Source of the DNA: Kocuria soli
Lineage (GTDB): Bacteria; Actinomycetota; Actinomycetes; Actinomycetales; Micrococcaceae
Length of the DNA: 64,000 nt
Reading direction: 5' to 3'
Assembly: GCF_003797835.1 (NCBI RefSeq)
Contig: NZ_RKMF01000007.1
Coordinates: forward strand, 62,001 to 126,000
Both the position numbers and the translations under genes were made by a program. This document shows positions 19,402 to 29,150 of this stretch, piece after piece. How positions within the stretch are numbered: position 1 is the first letter of the stretch; every line of letters starts with the position of its first letter. The notes beneath the pieces are model-generated. The model searched no databases. It had not been told where the DNA came from and worked only from the letters and a program-made list of their open reading frames with translations.

Positions 19402-20570
19402 GCTGGTGGCTTCCCCTTGTCGCTGGCTGTACCCCGGGGCGTGGAATCACCAACGCCCTTCGAATAGATCTGGTCCAGCACATCCCCGACGCGTCGGATG
19501 GAGAGCTCTTCACGGATCAGTCGTTGACCTGCTCTGCCCATCCGGTCTCTTCTGTCCGCGTCCTTGAGCAGCTGGTCGACCGCTTCTGCCAGTTCGGGCC
19601 CGGAACGATCACAGACGATGCCGGCACCGTATTCCTGAACCAGTGGAGCCAGCCCGCAGTCGTGGTTGATCACAACGGGCCGTCCGCAGGCCATGGCCTC
19701 CAGGACGGACATCGGAAACGGTTCATTGCGGGAAGGCAGGACGAACACGGAACACTTGCTGATGGCCTCTGTGACGGCTGTGGGCTCGACCGGACCGTTC
19801 CATTGCAGCCTTCCGGACAGAGGAGTTGTGGCGATTGCCTGGGTCACGCGGTCTCCTTCGCCTTCATCAGGCCCCAGGAGCGTGAAATCGACCTCGGGGT
19901 GATGCGCATGGAGTTGTCTTGCAGCTTCGACGAACGCCATGGGCTGCTTGCGCGGGTGAAGGCGGGCCAGAAACAGCACGGCCGGGTGCTCGGGTTGGGG
20001 CGCCGGCACGGACGGAGGGGTCGGGAGTCCGTTGGGCACCTGAACTGTTGGCAGGCTGCGCCCCGCAACGGCTTCGATCTCGTCGGCTTCCACCGGACGC
20101 AAGTGCAGAATTGCCTTCGCCGAATGCAGCACACGTTTGACTGCAATTGCGTCAAGAATTCTGGCCAGGAGCCGAGGTGACGGGACGATCATGCCGTGGG
20201 TCTGTAGGACGTAAGGAATACGAAACATCGCGCACAACCATGCGATGGGTAGCGTGACCAGATCGCGGGCCAAGTGGATGTGAACGACGTCGAAATTCTT
20301 TCGATTTCGCAGAAACCATGCGAAGAGCCCGGGGGCAATGGTGGTGGCGAAACCGAGGGTCGGTAACGGATTATATGCTCGGAACAATCGAACCGGTGCC
20401 CCGTCGAACTCCTGTGGCCCGGTGGCAGCCTGAAATCCCTTGTGCGAGCCGGTGAGTATTGCTTGATGTCCCCGGTGTCGGAGTTCTTCGACCTGTCGGC
20501 AGGCCACGCGAACCGGGCCGCCGTACTCACCGTGCGGGGAAATCAGCGTGGCCACGTGGACAATCCTCAC
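19389..20570 (-). CDS. Glycosyltransferase family 4 (GT-B)
   Basis: 393 residues starting at GTG 20570 (MRIVHVATLISPHGEYGGP). The GTGA overlaps the stop of the acetyltransferase gene. GT4 motifs are present: the N-terminal EYGGPVRVACRQVEEL loop, VLFLARLHPRKQPMAFVEAA at the interdomain strand, and the donor-binding EPFPMSVLEAMACGRPVV. It probably adds one residue of the repeat unit at the cytoplasmic face. It is tightly coupled within the six-gene minus-strand operon. Confidence 0.9.
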   Translation of the reverse strand: MRIVHVATLISPHGEYGGPVRVACRQVEELRHRGHQAILTGSHKGFQAATGPQEFDGAPVRLFRAYNPLPTLGFATTIAPGLFAWFLRNRKNFDVVHIHLARDLVTLPIAWLCAMFRIPYVLQTHGMIVPSPRLLARILDAIAVKRVLHSAKAILHLRPVEADEIEAVAGRSLPTVQVPNGLPTPPSVPAPQPEHPAVLFLARLHPRKQPMAFVEAARQLHAHHPEVDFTLLGPDEGEGDRVTQAIATTPLSGRLQWNGPVEPTAVTEAISKCSVFVLPSRNEPFPMSVLEAMACGRPVVINHDCGLAPLVQEYGAGIVCDRSGPELAEAVDQLLKDADRRDRMGRAGQRLIREELSIRRVGDVLDQIYSKGVGDSTPRGTASDKGKPPACES

Positions 20571-21124
20571 GGCCGAACTCCACGGGTGGAGGACGGGGCT
20601 GCCACTTCGGCCCGGGGCGCGAGGACTCGCGAGTCGGGTACTACATCCTGCGTGACGAGTGCAGTCGCGCCGATCACGGCATTCTCTCCCACGGTGACCC
20701 CGCGTAGGACAGTGGCCCGCGTTGCAATCCAGGCACCGTCGCGGATGGTGACGGGTGCGTTGTCGAAGTCGAAGGACTCCACATCGGCGCGGTGGCTACC
20801 TGTGCACAGCATGGACTGCTGGGACAGGCAGACGTCCTCGCCGATGATGATGTCCTCGAGGTTGATGAGTTGTGATTCGACGCCAATCCATGAATTCGAG
20901 CCCACAGTCAATTTCCAAGGCCACTGGATGTGTACCCGGTGGCGGATCAGAACATTTTCACCGATGTTGGCGCCAAAAGCCCTGAGGACTTTCACGCGAA
21001 TTTTGGGCGGACACAGAATTGAGCGAGTCGCGGGGCTGCCTACCGCCACCCAGAGTGCCTGGATGGGTAGGCTTCGTCCTTTGTCGTACCCATTTCCCGT
21101 GAATGAGGCCAAACGCCTTCGCAT
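20567..21124 (-). CDS. WcaF-like left-handed beta-helix acetyltransferase
   Basis: 185 residues. ATG 21124 has an AGGGGGA ribosome site. Hexapeptide-repeat signatures run through the protein (FGANIGENVLIRHRVHI, VGSNSWIGVESQ, IIGEDVCLSQQ, VTVGENAVIGATALVTQDV), as in serine/O-acetyltransferases of the WcaF/CysE-LacA-NodL group. It contains CTGSHRADVESFDFDNAPV, a strong WcaF-family landmark. Likely role: O-acetylation of a sugar in the EPS repeat unit using acetyl-CoA. It is the first gene of the minus-strand operon acetyltransferase-GT-GT-gmd-fcl-wzx, so the operon promoter should lie within 21125-21591. Confidence 0.9.
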   Translation of the reverse strand: MRRRLASFTGNGYDKGRSLPIQALWVAVGSPATRSILCPPKIRVKVLRAFGANIGENVLIRHRVHIQWPWKLTVGSNSWIGVESQLINLEDIIIGEDVCLSQQSMLCTGSHRADVESFDFDNAPVTIRDGAWIATRATVLRGVTVGENAVIGATALVTQDVVPDSRVLAPRAEVAAPSSTRGVRP

Positions 21125-21591
21125 GAATCAGTTCCCCCTTTTGGCTCTTGAGTCCCCCTGATGCGATGACTGAACGCTGCATCAACCGTGGCCGCCGCGA
21201 CTTTCCGGTGATGTCCCCACATCTCTGGTCATCGCGTAGGACACAACCTTATCCGGACACGTGTGGCCTGGACCTCACGGAGGAGGTCCGCGGAGTAAAT
21301 CTACATGCAGATGCATTGAGCCGTGGGCGGAGATGAGTTCGTCGATCGTGGTCGGCGTCCATGCAACCGGCCAGATTCAGGCAATCGTCCGGCGAGTGGT
21401 ACGGAGGCGCATACATCTGGGCCGCGAGTGAACCGCACAAAAGAGGACAGAGCCATTGATTGCCATGGTGTGACGCAGTGCCAGGGGCAGTCTCTGCAGT
21501 CCGCTGATCCTTGTCTGCTCCACCGAGTAACCTGAACGGGCGCTTTCGCGTCTTCTGATCCAACACCTCTGCGCCCAGGAGTCCTTTCACC
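21125..21591. promoter_or_regulatory. Divergent intergenic region, EPS operon versus mfd
   Basis: 467 bases without a convincing gene. They separate the minus-strand fucose/EPS operon from mfd. A short stem-loop (GGACCTC/GAGGTCC, 21270-21289) is visible. The stretch is richer in A/T than the flanks. AGGAGTC just before 21592 is the mfd ribosome site. No -35/-10 pair is assigned. Confidence 0.45.
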
Positions 21592-24500
21592 ATGTCCTTG
21601 ACCGGCCTGGCATCAGTGCTGACCACCGAACGCTCGATCGCCAACGTTCGGAACCAGGCGGCGTTGAAGCCGTCCGAGCGCTCCGCCGAGACGGTCATCA
21701 GCGTGACCGACGGGTTGCGTCCCGCCCTGCTGGCCCAGGTGCTGGACGGGATGCGCTCCGCGACCGGTGGTCGTGCGATGAGCGGCTCCGGCGACGACGC
21801 CGGGCAACCCGCCCCCGTCCTGCTGGTCGTCACGGCCACGGGTCGGGAGACCGAGGACGTGGTCGCCCAGCTTCCGGCATGGGCCCCCGGGGCCAGGATC
21901 GCGGACTTCCCGTCCTGGGAGACGCTCCCGCACGAACGTCTGTCCCCGCGCTCGGACACCGTGGGTCGCCGCCTGGAGGTCATGCGGCGTCTGCGCCGAC
22001 CGGACGGGGACCGCCTGGACGTCGTGGTGGCGCCGGTCCGTTCGCTGCTGCAGCCCGTGGTCGAAGGCCTGGGGGACCTTCAGCCCGTGGTCTTGGAGCG
22101 CGGTGCCGAACAGTCCTTCGACGACGTCGTGGCAGCCCTGGTCGCGGCGGCGTACGCGCGAGTGGACATGGTGACCAAGCGCGGTGAGTTCGCGGTGCGC
22201 GGCGGCATCGTGGACGTCTTCCCGTCCACGGCGGACCACCCGGTGCGCGTGGAGTTCTTCGGGGACGAGATCGATGAACTGCGCTGGTTCGCCGTCGCCG
22301 ACCAGCGCACCCTGCGAGGAACCGAGCACCCCGATCGCATCGTGGCACCCCCGTGCCGTGAACTGCTCATCACGCCCGCGGTGCAGTCGCGTGCAGCGCA
22401 CCTCAAGGATCAGCTTCCCGGCGCCGAGGCACTGCTCGAAAAGGTCGCCGGTGGGATCTACACGGAGGGCATGGAGTCCCTGGCTCCGCTGCTTGCCGAA
22501 CGCATGGTGCCCGTGCTCTCCCTGCTGCCGGCGGGCTCGCTGGTCGTGGTCATGGAGCCGGAGAAGGTGCGGACGCGCGCCGCCGACCTGGTCGCCACCA
22601 ACGAGGAGTTCTTGGCCGCCGCCTGGGAATCGGCCGCGGACACCGACGTCGCACCCCTGGACGTGAACACCGTCGGCGAGCAGGGGCGCACCCTGGACAG
22701 CGGGTCCTTCCAGACCCTCGAACAGGCCCGGGAAACGGCCCTGGACCTGGGTCTTGGTTGGTGGGCCACCACCGCGTTGCCCGTGGACTCGACCATCGCC
22801 GAGGTCGACGCGGACACCAGCGCCGCCGTGATTCGCATGTTGGACTCCGAGGCCGACAGCCTGACGGTTGCCGGGCGGGAACCGCTGCGTTTCGGTGGTG
22901 ACGTGGAGGCGGTGCTCGCGCACCTGGCCGAATCCGTTCGAGACGGCTGGCGCGTGGTCGCCGTGACCGAGGGCCCCGGACCGTTGCAACGGCTGGCCGA
23001 ACTGATGCACGACGCGGACGTGCCCGCGGCCAGGCACGACACACTTTCGAAGGAGCCCCAGGCGGGACTCGTGGAACTCACGTGCGCGACGGCAGGGACG
23101 GGGTTCGTGCTGGACGAGCTCAAGGTCGCCTTCCTCACCGAGTCCGACCTGCTGGGGCGGTCCTCCGCCTACGCCGCCAAGAACAGTCGACAGCTCCCAC
23201 AGCGCCGTCGTCGCAATGCCGTGGATCCCCTGGCGCTCAAAGCCGGTGACTACGTGGTGCACGAACAGCACGGCATCGGGCAGTTCGTGGAACTCATCGC
23301 GCGACCCATCGCCGGGGCCGTGCCCAAGGCGGGGCAGCCGCGCCCCATGCGCGAATACCTGGTGCTCGAATACGCGGCCTCCAAGCGCAACGGACCCAAG
23401 GACCGCCTGTTCGTGCCCACGGACCAGCTGGACCAGATCTCCGCCTACGTCGGCGGAGAGACCCCGGCGCTGTCCAAGATGGGTGGCGCGGACTGGAACC
23501 AGAAGAAGAAGGCGGCCAAGCGGGCCGTCAAGGACATCGCGGGGGAGCTGATCCGGCTCTATTCGGCCCGCATGGCCACCCGCGGTCACGCCTTCGGCCA
23601 GGACACCCCGTGGCAGCGGGAACTCGAGGACGCCTTCCCGTACATCGAGACCCCCGATCAGCTGACCACGATCGACGAGGTCAAGGCCGACATGCAGCGG
23701 GAGGTCCCCATGGACCGCCTGATCTCCGGCGACGTCGGCTACGGCAAGACCGAAGTGGCGGTACGGGCAGCCTTCAAGGCCGTCCAGGACGGCAAACAGG
23801 TGGCCGTCCTGGTCCCCACCACGCTGTTGGGTCAGCAGCACACGGAAACCTTCGCCGAACGCTATTCGGGCTTCCCGGTGCGGGTGGCCTCCCTGTCCCG
23901 GTTCCAGACACCCAAGGAGTCCCGCGAAGTCCTCAAGGGGTTGGCGGAGGGCACCGTCGACGTCGTCATCGGCACCCACCGACTGCTCGGCTCCGAGGTG
24001 GCCTTCAAGGACCTCGGCCTGGTGATCATCGACGAGGAACAGCGCTTCGGCGTCGAACACAAGGAAAAGCTCAAGGCCATGCGCACCAACGTGGACGTGT
24101 TGGCCATGTCCGCGACCCCGATTCCGCGCACCCTGGAGATGTCCCTCACGGGAATCCGCGAAACCTCCACGCTGGCCACCCCGCCCGAGGAACGCCACCC
24201 CGTGCTGACCTACGTGGGCGCGTACACGAACAAGCAGGTCACGGCGGCCGTGCGCCGTGAGCTGATGCGCGAGGGCCAGGTGTTCTTCGTCCACAACCGG
24301 GTGTCCTCCATTCAGCGTCGGGCCGCCGAACTGCGCGAACTTGTCCCCGAGGCGCGGATCGCCGTGGCGCACGGACAGATGAGCGAGAACGAACTCGAAC
24401 AGATCATCGTGGACTTCTACGAGAAGCGCTTCGACGTCCTGGTCTCCACCACGATCGTGGAGACCGGTCTGGACATCGCCAACGCGAACACGCTGATCGT

Positions 24501-25341
24501 GGACGGTGCCGACAAGTACGGGCTGTCCCAGCTGCACCAGTTGCGCGGCCGCGTGGGGCGCGGCCGGGAGCGTGCCTACGCGTACTTCCTCTACGACGTC
24601 GAAAAGCCGCTCACGGAGACCGCCCTGGAACGCCTCAAGGCAGTGGCGGCCCACAACGAGCTCGGAGCCGGTCTCCAACTGGCGCAGAAGGACCTGGAGA
24701 TCCGCGGCGCCGGCAACCTCCTGGGCGGGGAACAGTCCGGGCACATCGCCGGAGTCGGCTTCGACATGTACCTGCGCCTGGTCGGGGAGGCCGTTGCCGA
24801 GTTCCGCGGGGACGCGGACGAATCACCCGCCGAGATGAAGATCGAACTGCCCGTCAACGCCCACCTGCCGCATGACTACGTGCCGGGAGAGCGTCTGCGC
24901 CTGGACGCCTACCGGACGCTGGCCAACGCCACGGACGAGACGGGCGTCCAAGAGGTGGCCGACGAACTCCAGGACCGCTACGGCACGCTGCCCGAGCCTG
25001 CGCAGTTGCTGCTGGACGTGGCCAGGTTGCGGATCAAGGCCCGCGCGGCGGGGTTGGTGGACGTCGCGGCTCAAGGCCCGAACATCAGGTTCGGGCCGGT
25101 GGACCTGCCCGAGTCCCGTCAGATGCGACTCCAGCGGATGTATCCCGGCTCCAAATACGTGACTGTCCCCAACACCGATCAGCACATGGCGCTGGTTCCC
25201 AAGCCCAAGACCGCCCGCGTGGGTGGCAAGGACCTGGTGGACGGGGCGATCCTGGCCTGGGCGGACGAGGTGATCACCGCGGTCATCGCTGCCCCGCAGC
25301 CGGCCTCGGAGACCGACGTCAAGACCGCGCCACAGGTCTGA
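21592..25341 (+). CDS. mfd: Transcription-repair coupling factor
   Basis: 1249 residues, normal for Mfd. It binds stalled RNA polymerase, translocates it off DNA with ATP and recruits UvrA. Domains in order: a UvrB-like N-terminal part (about 25-350); the CarD-like RNA-polymerase-interaction domain near 550 (KAGDYVVHEQHGIGQFVEL); and the SF2 translocase with Walker A GDVGYGKTE (Lys719), DEEQ box IDEEQRFGVEH (from Asp814), motif III SATPIPRTLEM, and the TRG/RecG-type HNRVSSIQRRA and RGRVGRGRERAYAYF. A C-terminal TRCF domain follows. ATG 21592 has an AGGAGTC site. It is monocistronic on the plus strand. Confidence 0.98.
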   Translation: MSLTGLASVLTTERSIANVRNQAALKPSERSAETVISVTDGLRPALLAQVLDGMRSATGGRAMSGSGDDAGQPAPVLLVVTATGRETEDVVAQLPAWAPGARIADFPSWETLPHERLSPRSDTVGRRLEVMRRLRRPDGDRLDVVVAPVRSLLQPVVEGLGDLQPVVLERGAEQSFDDVVAALVAAAYARVDMVTKRGEFAVRGGIVDVFPSTADHPVRVEFFGDEIDELRWFAVADQRTLRGTEHPDRIVAPPCRELLITPAVQSRAAHLKDQLPGAEALLEKVAGGIYTEGMESLAPLLAERMVPVLSLLPAGSLVVVMEPEKVRTRAADLVATNEEFLAAAWESAADTDVAPLDVNTVGEQGRTLDSGSFQTLEQARETALDLGLGWWATTALPVDSTIAEVDADTSAAVIRMLDSEADSLTVAGREPLRFGGDVEAVLAHLAESVRDGWRVVAVTEGPGPLQRLAELMHDADVPAARHDTLSKEPQAGLVELTCATAGTGFVLDELKVAFLTESDLLGRSSAYAAKNSRQLPQRRRRNAVDPLALKAGDYVVHEQHGIGQFVELIARPIAGAVPKAGQPRPMREYLVLEYAASKRNGPKDRLFVPTDQLDQISAYVGGETPALSKMGGADWNQKKKAAKRAVKDIAGELIRLYSARMATRGHAFGQDTPWQRELEDAFPYIETPDQLTTIDEVKADMQREVPMDRLISGDVGYGKTEVAVRAAFKAVQDGKQVAVLVPTTLLGQQHTETFAERYSGFPVRVASLSRFQTPKESREVLKGLAEGTVDVVIGTHRLLGSEVAFKDLGLVIIDEEQRFGVEHKEKLKAMRTNVDVLAMSATPIPRTLEMSLTGIRETSTLATPPEERHPVLTYVGAYTNKQVTAAVRRELMREGQVFFVHNRVSSIQRRAAELRELVPEARIAVAHGQMSENELEQIIVDFYEKRFDVLVSTTIVETGLDIANANTLIVDGADKYGLSQLHQLRGRVGRGRERAYAYFLYDVEKPLTETALERLKAVAAHNELGAGLQLAQKDLEIRGAGNLLGGEQSGHIAGVGFDMYLRLVGEAVAEFRGDADESPAEMKIELPVNAHLPHDYVPGERLRLDAYRTLANATDETGVQEVADELQDRYGTLPEPAQLLLDVARLRIKARAAGLVDVAAQGPNIRFGPVDLPESRQMRLQRMYPGSKYVTVPNTDQHMALVPKPKTARVGGKDLVDGAILAWADEVITAVIAAPQPASETDVKTAPQV

Positions 25342-25716
25342 TCCCACAGGCCTGACTCCACGCGTCTGATACCCCAGCACCCGATTCCCCGCAGGAGTAG
25401 GGCACGTGACGCGGAGGAATTGTCAAGGCATTTGCAACGTCTTGTGGGCCACACTGGCGATACTTTTGGGGACACCGCGTCAAAGTGACCCTTCTGGACG
25501 TGCATTTTCATCGTATTGCCACTATCTTCGTTCCCGGAACAGGGAGAAGGCGACCACTCCTCCTGGAATCGGATCCACGTCACCGAAGAGTTTTGGGGTT
25601 TCGGTGATCGCGTGCACGGGAGTCAGACGGGTCGCACGGACCGCGGGCCGCTCCAGGGGGGAGCAGTTCAGCCCGCGGTCATCGTCTTCAACCATCCGAG
25701 CTGAGGATGGCAATGC
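25342..25716. other. Intergenic stretch after mfd
   Basis: 375 bases with no ORF that has both a ribosome site and protein-like composition. The 60-75 residue frames here are low-complexity. Base composition is mixed, with an A/T-richer part at 25420-25540. A small RNA cannot be excluded but no diagnostic structure is seen. Confidence 0.4.
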
Positions 25717-25750
25717 AAAGGCCCCGCACCGTGATCGGTGCGGGGCCTTT
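25717..25750. terminator. Strong bidirectional terminator hairpin
   Basis: AAAGGCCCCGCACC, a 6-base loop, and GGTGCGGGGCCTTT form a perfect 14-bp stem flanked by A and T runs on either side. It lies 42 bases downstream of the minus-strand small membrane protein gene and faces mfd read-through from the other side. Confidence 0.92.
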
Positions 25751-25791
25751 CGCATGTTCTGCGGGCGCGGGAGTCTGCAGAACAGAACAGG

Positions 25792-26088
25792 TCAGTTGCG
25801 CAGTTCTTGCTGCGGTGCGGACTCGGTAGAGGCCGGAATGTCGATCATCAGGTTGCGACCACCCGCAGAGCGTGCGGCGGTCTTGCTGCGGAAGATCAAC
25901 GTGGGGATCAGCAGGGCGGCGCCGTAGGCCAGGATGCCCGCTCCGAACCACCAGTTCTCCGGGATGGTGAACAACCAGAAGCTGGCGAGCATGGCCGCAA
26001 CGGGCAGGAGCCACAGGATGAAATTGGCGAAGAACTGGCCCTCGCCGGAGTAGCGGCGGATTGTGCGTCCCTGACTGTCGGTAGCCAT
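25792..26088 (-). CDS. Small conserved-type membrane protein, function unknown
   Basis: 98 residues from ATG 26088, with a GAAGAGG ribosome site 6 bases upstream. There are two predicted TM helices: about 19-40 (FFANFILWLLPVAAMLASFW) and about 47-66 (GAGILAYGAALLIPTLI). The N-terminus is short and charged and the C-terminus polar. It ends before a strong terminator and is preceded by about 240 bases of noncoding DNA, so it is probably monocistronic. I do not recognise a family and assign no function. Confidence 0.75.
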   Translation of the reverse strand: MATDSQGRTIRRYSGEGQFFANFILWLLPVAAMLASFWLFTIPENWWFGAGILAYGAALLIPTLIFRSKTAARSAGGRNLMIDIPASTESAPQQELRN

Positions 26089-26326
26089 TCGAGCCTCTTC
26101 CTCGTGGTGCGTCGGCCGGATCCGAGGGTGGCGTACCCACTCACATGGAATGGGCCGGGTCCGGCGATGAGTTCGTCGTGCCCCAGTGTAGTGGTTGATG
26201 GCGACGATGTGTCAGTTCCGACGGCCATCGTTGCGCGGAACCGGCCGCGCCACACCCCCGGTTAATCCCGGTCTGGGCCCGGGTCACCTCCGGCTCTCGA
26301 CGATCCGGCCTCGTCGGTTCGTGTGC

Positions 26327-27061
26327 TCAGTACAGGCCCGAGCCGGCGTCGTCGTCGGTGGGCTGTCCAAGCAGGGCCGCCCCGGCCGAGGCGCCGATGC
26401 GGGACGCTCCCGCCTGCAACATGGCGATGGCCGCCTCGCGCGTGCGCACACCGCCCGAGGCCTTCACCCCGATGTCTTCGCCGACGGTGCGCCGCATGAG
26501 GGCGACGTCCTCAGGGGTGGCCCCGCCCGTGGAGAACCCGGTGGAGGTCTTGACGTAATCCGTTCCGGCCGCGACGGCCGCTTCACAGGCTAGGACCTTC
26601 TGCTCGTCGGTCAGGAGGCAGGTTTCGATGATGGTCTTTAGCTGGGCGCCGCCGCGGTGCACCACCTCGGCCACCGCGCGGACGTCGGCTTCAAGGGCCT
26701 CGCGGTCCCCGGCACGGGCTGCGGCGATGTCGATCACCATGTCGATCTCACCCGCCCCGTCGGCCACGGCCTGCTCGGCCTCGGCGGCCTTGGCCTGAGA
26801 CGTCGAGGCGCCCAACGGGAAACCGACGACGGTGCAGGTCAGAACGTTCGACCCGCTGAGCTCCCGGGCCACCAAAGCCGTCCACACGCCGTTGACGCAC
26901 ACGGAGGCGAAACCGTGCTCGAGGGCTTCGGCGCACAGGGTCTCGACCTGTTCCCGGGAGGCCTCCGGCTTGAGCAGGGTGTGATCGATCCGGGCCGCCA
27001 GTTCGGCGCCGACGGGTTCGGAGGTCGCGGGGAGGCTGTGGCGTTCGGAGATCTCGGGCAC
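26327..27061 (-). CDS. deoC: Deoxyribose-phosphate aldolase
   Basis: Start taken at GTG 27061 ([12 protein letters not shown]). The longer frame begins inside the preceding cobA-hemD gene. About 244 residues form a class I aldolase TIM barrel cleaving 2-deoxyribose-5-phosphate to glyceraldehyde-3-phosphate and acetaldehyde. Motifs: [10 protein letters not shown] at the N-terminus, [19 protein letters not shown], the Schiff-base Lys in [14 protein letters not shown], and the second Lys in [10 protein letters not shown]. It follows cobA-hemD by 44 bases on the same strand. The functional partner, purine nucleoside phosphorylase, is at 54754-55584. Confidence 0.95.
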   Translation of the reverse strand: MPEISERHSLPATSEPVGAELAARIDHTLLKPEASREQVETLCAEALEHGFASVCVNGVWTALVARELSGSNVLTCTVVGFPLGASTSQAKAAEAEQAVADGAGEIDMVIDIAAARAGDREALEADVRAVAEVVHRGGAQLKTIIETCLLTDEQKVLACEAAVAAGTDYVKTSTGFSTGGATPEDVALMRRTVGEDIGVKASGGVRTREAAIAMLQAGASRIGASAGAALLGQPTDDDAGSGLY

Positions 27062-27105
27062 GGCGGGGCCTTTCTGCGGGGGTGGGTTCCTCCCCACCCT
27101 AACGG

Positions 27106-29127
27106 TCACCGTCCGCCCAGGGTCTCGGCGAGTTGATTGATCATGGCGCCCATTCGGAAACGTTCGGGAACCAACGCGGGAACACCGGCCCTCTGCAACG
27201 GTGCGGCGGTCACCGGGCCGACGGTGGCCGCCACGACGGTTCGTGGTGCCTCGCCTTGGCTGCCCGGCTCGGTGTCCGCGGGGGAGAAGGCCGCCACGAA
27301 CTCCCGTTCCACGCCGAGCTCGGAGGCGGTGGACAGCAGGGACTCAGCTCCGGCGGCGGAGGTGAACGTCACGGCGTCGATCTCCCGGGCGCAGATCTGG
27401 CGGATCAGGCCCGGCAGCACACCGGCGTCGTCGGCGTCGGCCCAGCGGTGCGGGACCACGGTGTGCACGGTGGCCCCCGCGTCCATCAGGCGTTGGCGCT
27501 GCTCGCGGTCGTGGTAGCCGTTCTCCTGCCAGCCGATCACGGCGCCCGTGAGGTCGTGGTCGTAGGACTCCAGGATCTCGTCCACCAGCGGCCCGATGGT
27601 TTCGTCGGGGGAGATGCCGACGTCGTGCAGACCCAGGTTGCGGACCGCAGCCCGGCCCTTGGGGCCTCGGACCCAGATGTCCGCGGTGGCCAGCATGGCG
27701 TGGACCCCGTCCGCTTGCCCGGAGGCTTGGACCACCTCCCACCAGCGCTTGAATCCGTAGCCCGTGGTCACCACGATCAGGTCCGGGTGGACGGCCAGCA
27801 GGTCGCGGGTCTCGGACACGACGGCGGCGTCCTCCTCCACCGGGACCAGCTTGAGCGACGGGGCCGCGATGACCGTGGCACCCTTGCGCTCCAGGGCACC
27901 GATCTGGTCGTCGGCGCGGCGGTGGGCGGTCACCGCGACCGTTCGACCGGACAGCGGACCCTGGGGGTGGGACTGGGCGCCGTCGGCCCCGTTGCCGGTC
28001 TCGTCGTCTGTCCTGGCATCTGTCCCGTGGTCGTTCGCGGTGTTCGAGGTCATGGGGTCCTCCGGTGCGGGGGCGGGCCCGCGGTGGGCCACGGCGCGGT
28101 GTGGGGTCAGTTCACCGAGAATTCGTTCCCGGTCCTCCGAGGCAAGGGCCGCCACGGGGCCGATCACGGTCACCGCGGGGGAGCCGGCCGCGGCCAGATC
28201 GGTGACCGCGGAGCCCAGGACGGACGTGTAGGTCTTCTGTTCCGCGCTGAAGCCCTTTTCGACCAGGGCGATCGGGGTGTCGACGGCTGCGCCGTGCCGG
28301 GTCAGCCCCGCCACCAGCTGGGGGAGGGTTGCCACCCCCATGAGCACCACCAGCGTGGCACCCGTCCCCAGCAGGTCGCAGAACCCGTCCAGTTCCGCCT
28401 CGGAGAACGGCACGTGCCCGGAGGCCACGGTGAAGGTCCGGGAGACGTCGCGGAACGTGACGGGGATCCCGGCCGCTCCGGGCACGGAGATCGCAGAGGT
28501 GATCCCGGGGACCACGTCCACCGGCACACCCCAGGATTCGCAGTCCGCGGCCTCCTCCCCACCTCGTCCGAAGACGTACGGGTCGCCGCCCTTGAGCCGC
28601 ACCACGTGTCGACCCTCCTGCGCGGAGTTCAACAGGATCGACTGGATCTGCTCCTGCGGCACAGGGTGGTGGCCGGGCCACTTGCCCACGCGGACCACCT
28701 CGGCGTGCGGGGCCTGGCGTTCGACGACGTCCTGGGGCGCCAGACGGTCCAGGAGAACGACGTCGGCGTCCCCCACGGCGGCCAGCCCGCGGGCGGTCAC
28801 CAGGTCGGCAGCACCCGGGCCACCGCCCACCAGGCTGACTCCGGCGCGTTCGGCGGGGACCTCGGCCACGGGTAGGGATCCGTGCTCGGCCCGGAGTGCC
28901 GTCACGGTCCGGTCCCACCGGGCGCAGTCGCCCACGACCAGGACCAGCCCGGGACGCCACCGATTGCCCGGTACGGGATCGGGCTGAACGTCCTCCTCAC
29001 CCGGAGGTGCGGTCTCGACGGCGTGCACGGTGGCTCCTGCGGCGCGAAGGCGACGTGCGCTGCGGGAATCCTTCCCGGCTCCGAGGAGGAGGACGGTCAC
29101 CTGGGTGAGATCTGTGTCCAAGAACAT
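27106..29127 (-). CDS. Uroporphyrinogen-III C-methyltransferase / uroporphyrinogen-III synthase fusion
   Basis: 673 residues in three parts. Residues 1-90 resemble a degenerate Rossmann start ([18 protein letters not shown]), like a decayed precorrin-2 dehydrogenase (CysG-N/Met8) domain. Residues 95-340 are SUMT/Cob[57 protein letters not shown] and VVLMGVATL. After an acidic linker, residues 395-673 are HemD-like ([35 protein letters not shown]). The enzyme makes precorrin-2 for siroheme, the cofactor of NirB encoded 23 bases upstream in the same operon. ATG 28053 (residue 359) has its own GGAGG site, so a separate HemD polypeptide could also be made. Confidence 0.93.
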   Translation of the reverse strand: MFLDTDLTQVTVLLLGAGKDSRSARRLRAAGATVHAVETAPPGEEDVQPDPVPGNRWRPGLVLVVGDCARWDRTVTALRAEHGSLPVAEVPAERAGVSLVGGGPGAADLVTARGLAAVGDADVVLLDRLAPQDVVERQAPHAEVVRVGKWPGHHPVPQEQIQSILLNSAQEGRHVVRLKGGDPYVFGRGGEEAADCESWGVPVDVVPGITSAISVPGAAGIPVTFRDVSRTFTVASGHVPFSEAELDGFCDLLGTGATLVVLMGVATLPQLVAGLTRHGAAVDTPIALVEKGFSAEQKTYTSVLGSAVTDLAAAGSPAVTVIGPVAALASEDRERILGELTPHRAVAHRGPAPAPEDPMTSNTANDHGTDARTDDETGNGADGAQSHPQGPLSGRTVAVTAHRRADDQIGALERKGATVIAAPSLKLVPVEEDAAVVSETRDLLAVHPDLIVVTTGYGFKRWWEVVQASGQADGVHAMLATADIWVRGPKGRAAVRNLGLHDVGISPDETIGPLVDEILESYDHDLTGAVIGWQENGYHDREQRQRLMDAGATVHTVVPHRWADADDAGVLPGLIRQICAREIDAVTFTSAAGAESLLSTASELGVEREFVAAFSPADTEPGSQGEAPRTVVAATVGPVTAAPLQRAGVPALVPERFRMGAMINQLAETLGGR

Positions 29128-29150
29128 GATCCAACCCTAGGCGGCGTCGG

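Noticed and set aside
21613-24744. 1043-residue minus-strand frame opposite mfd
   Set aside because: Gly/His/Leu/Val-rich antisense shadow of a clear Mfd gene; no ribosome site and no recognisable domain.
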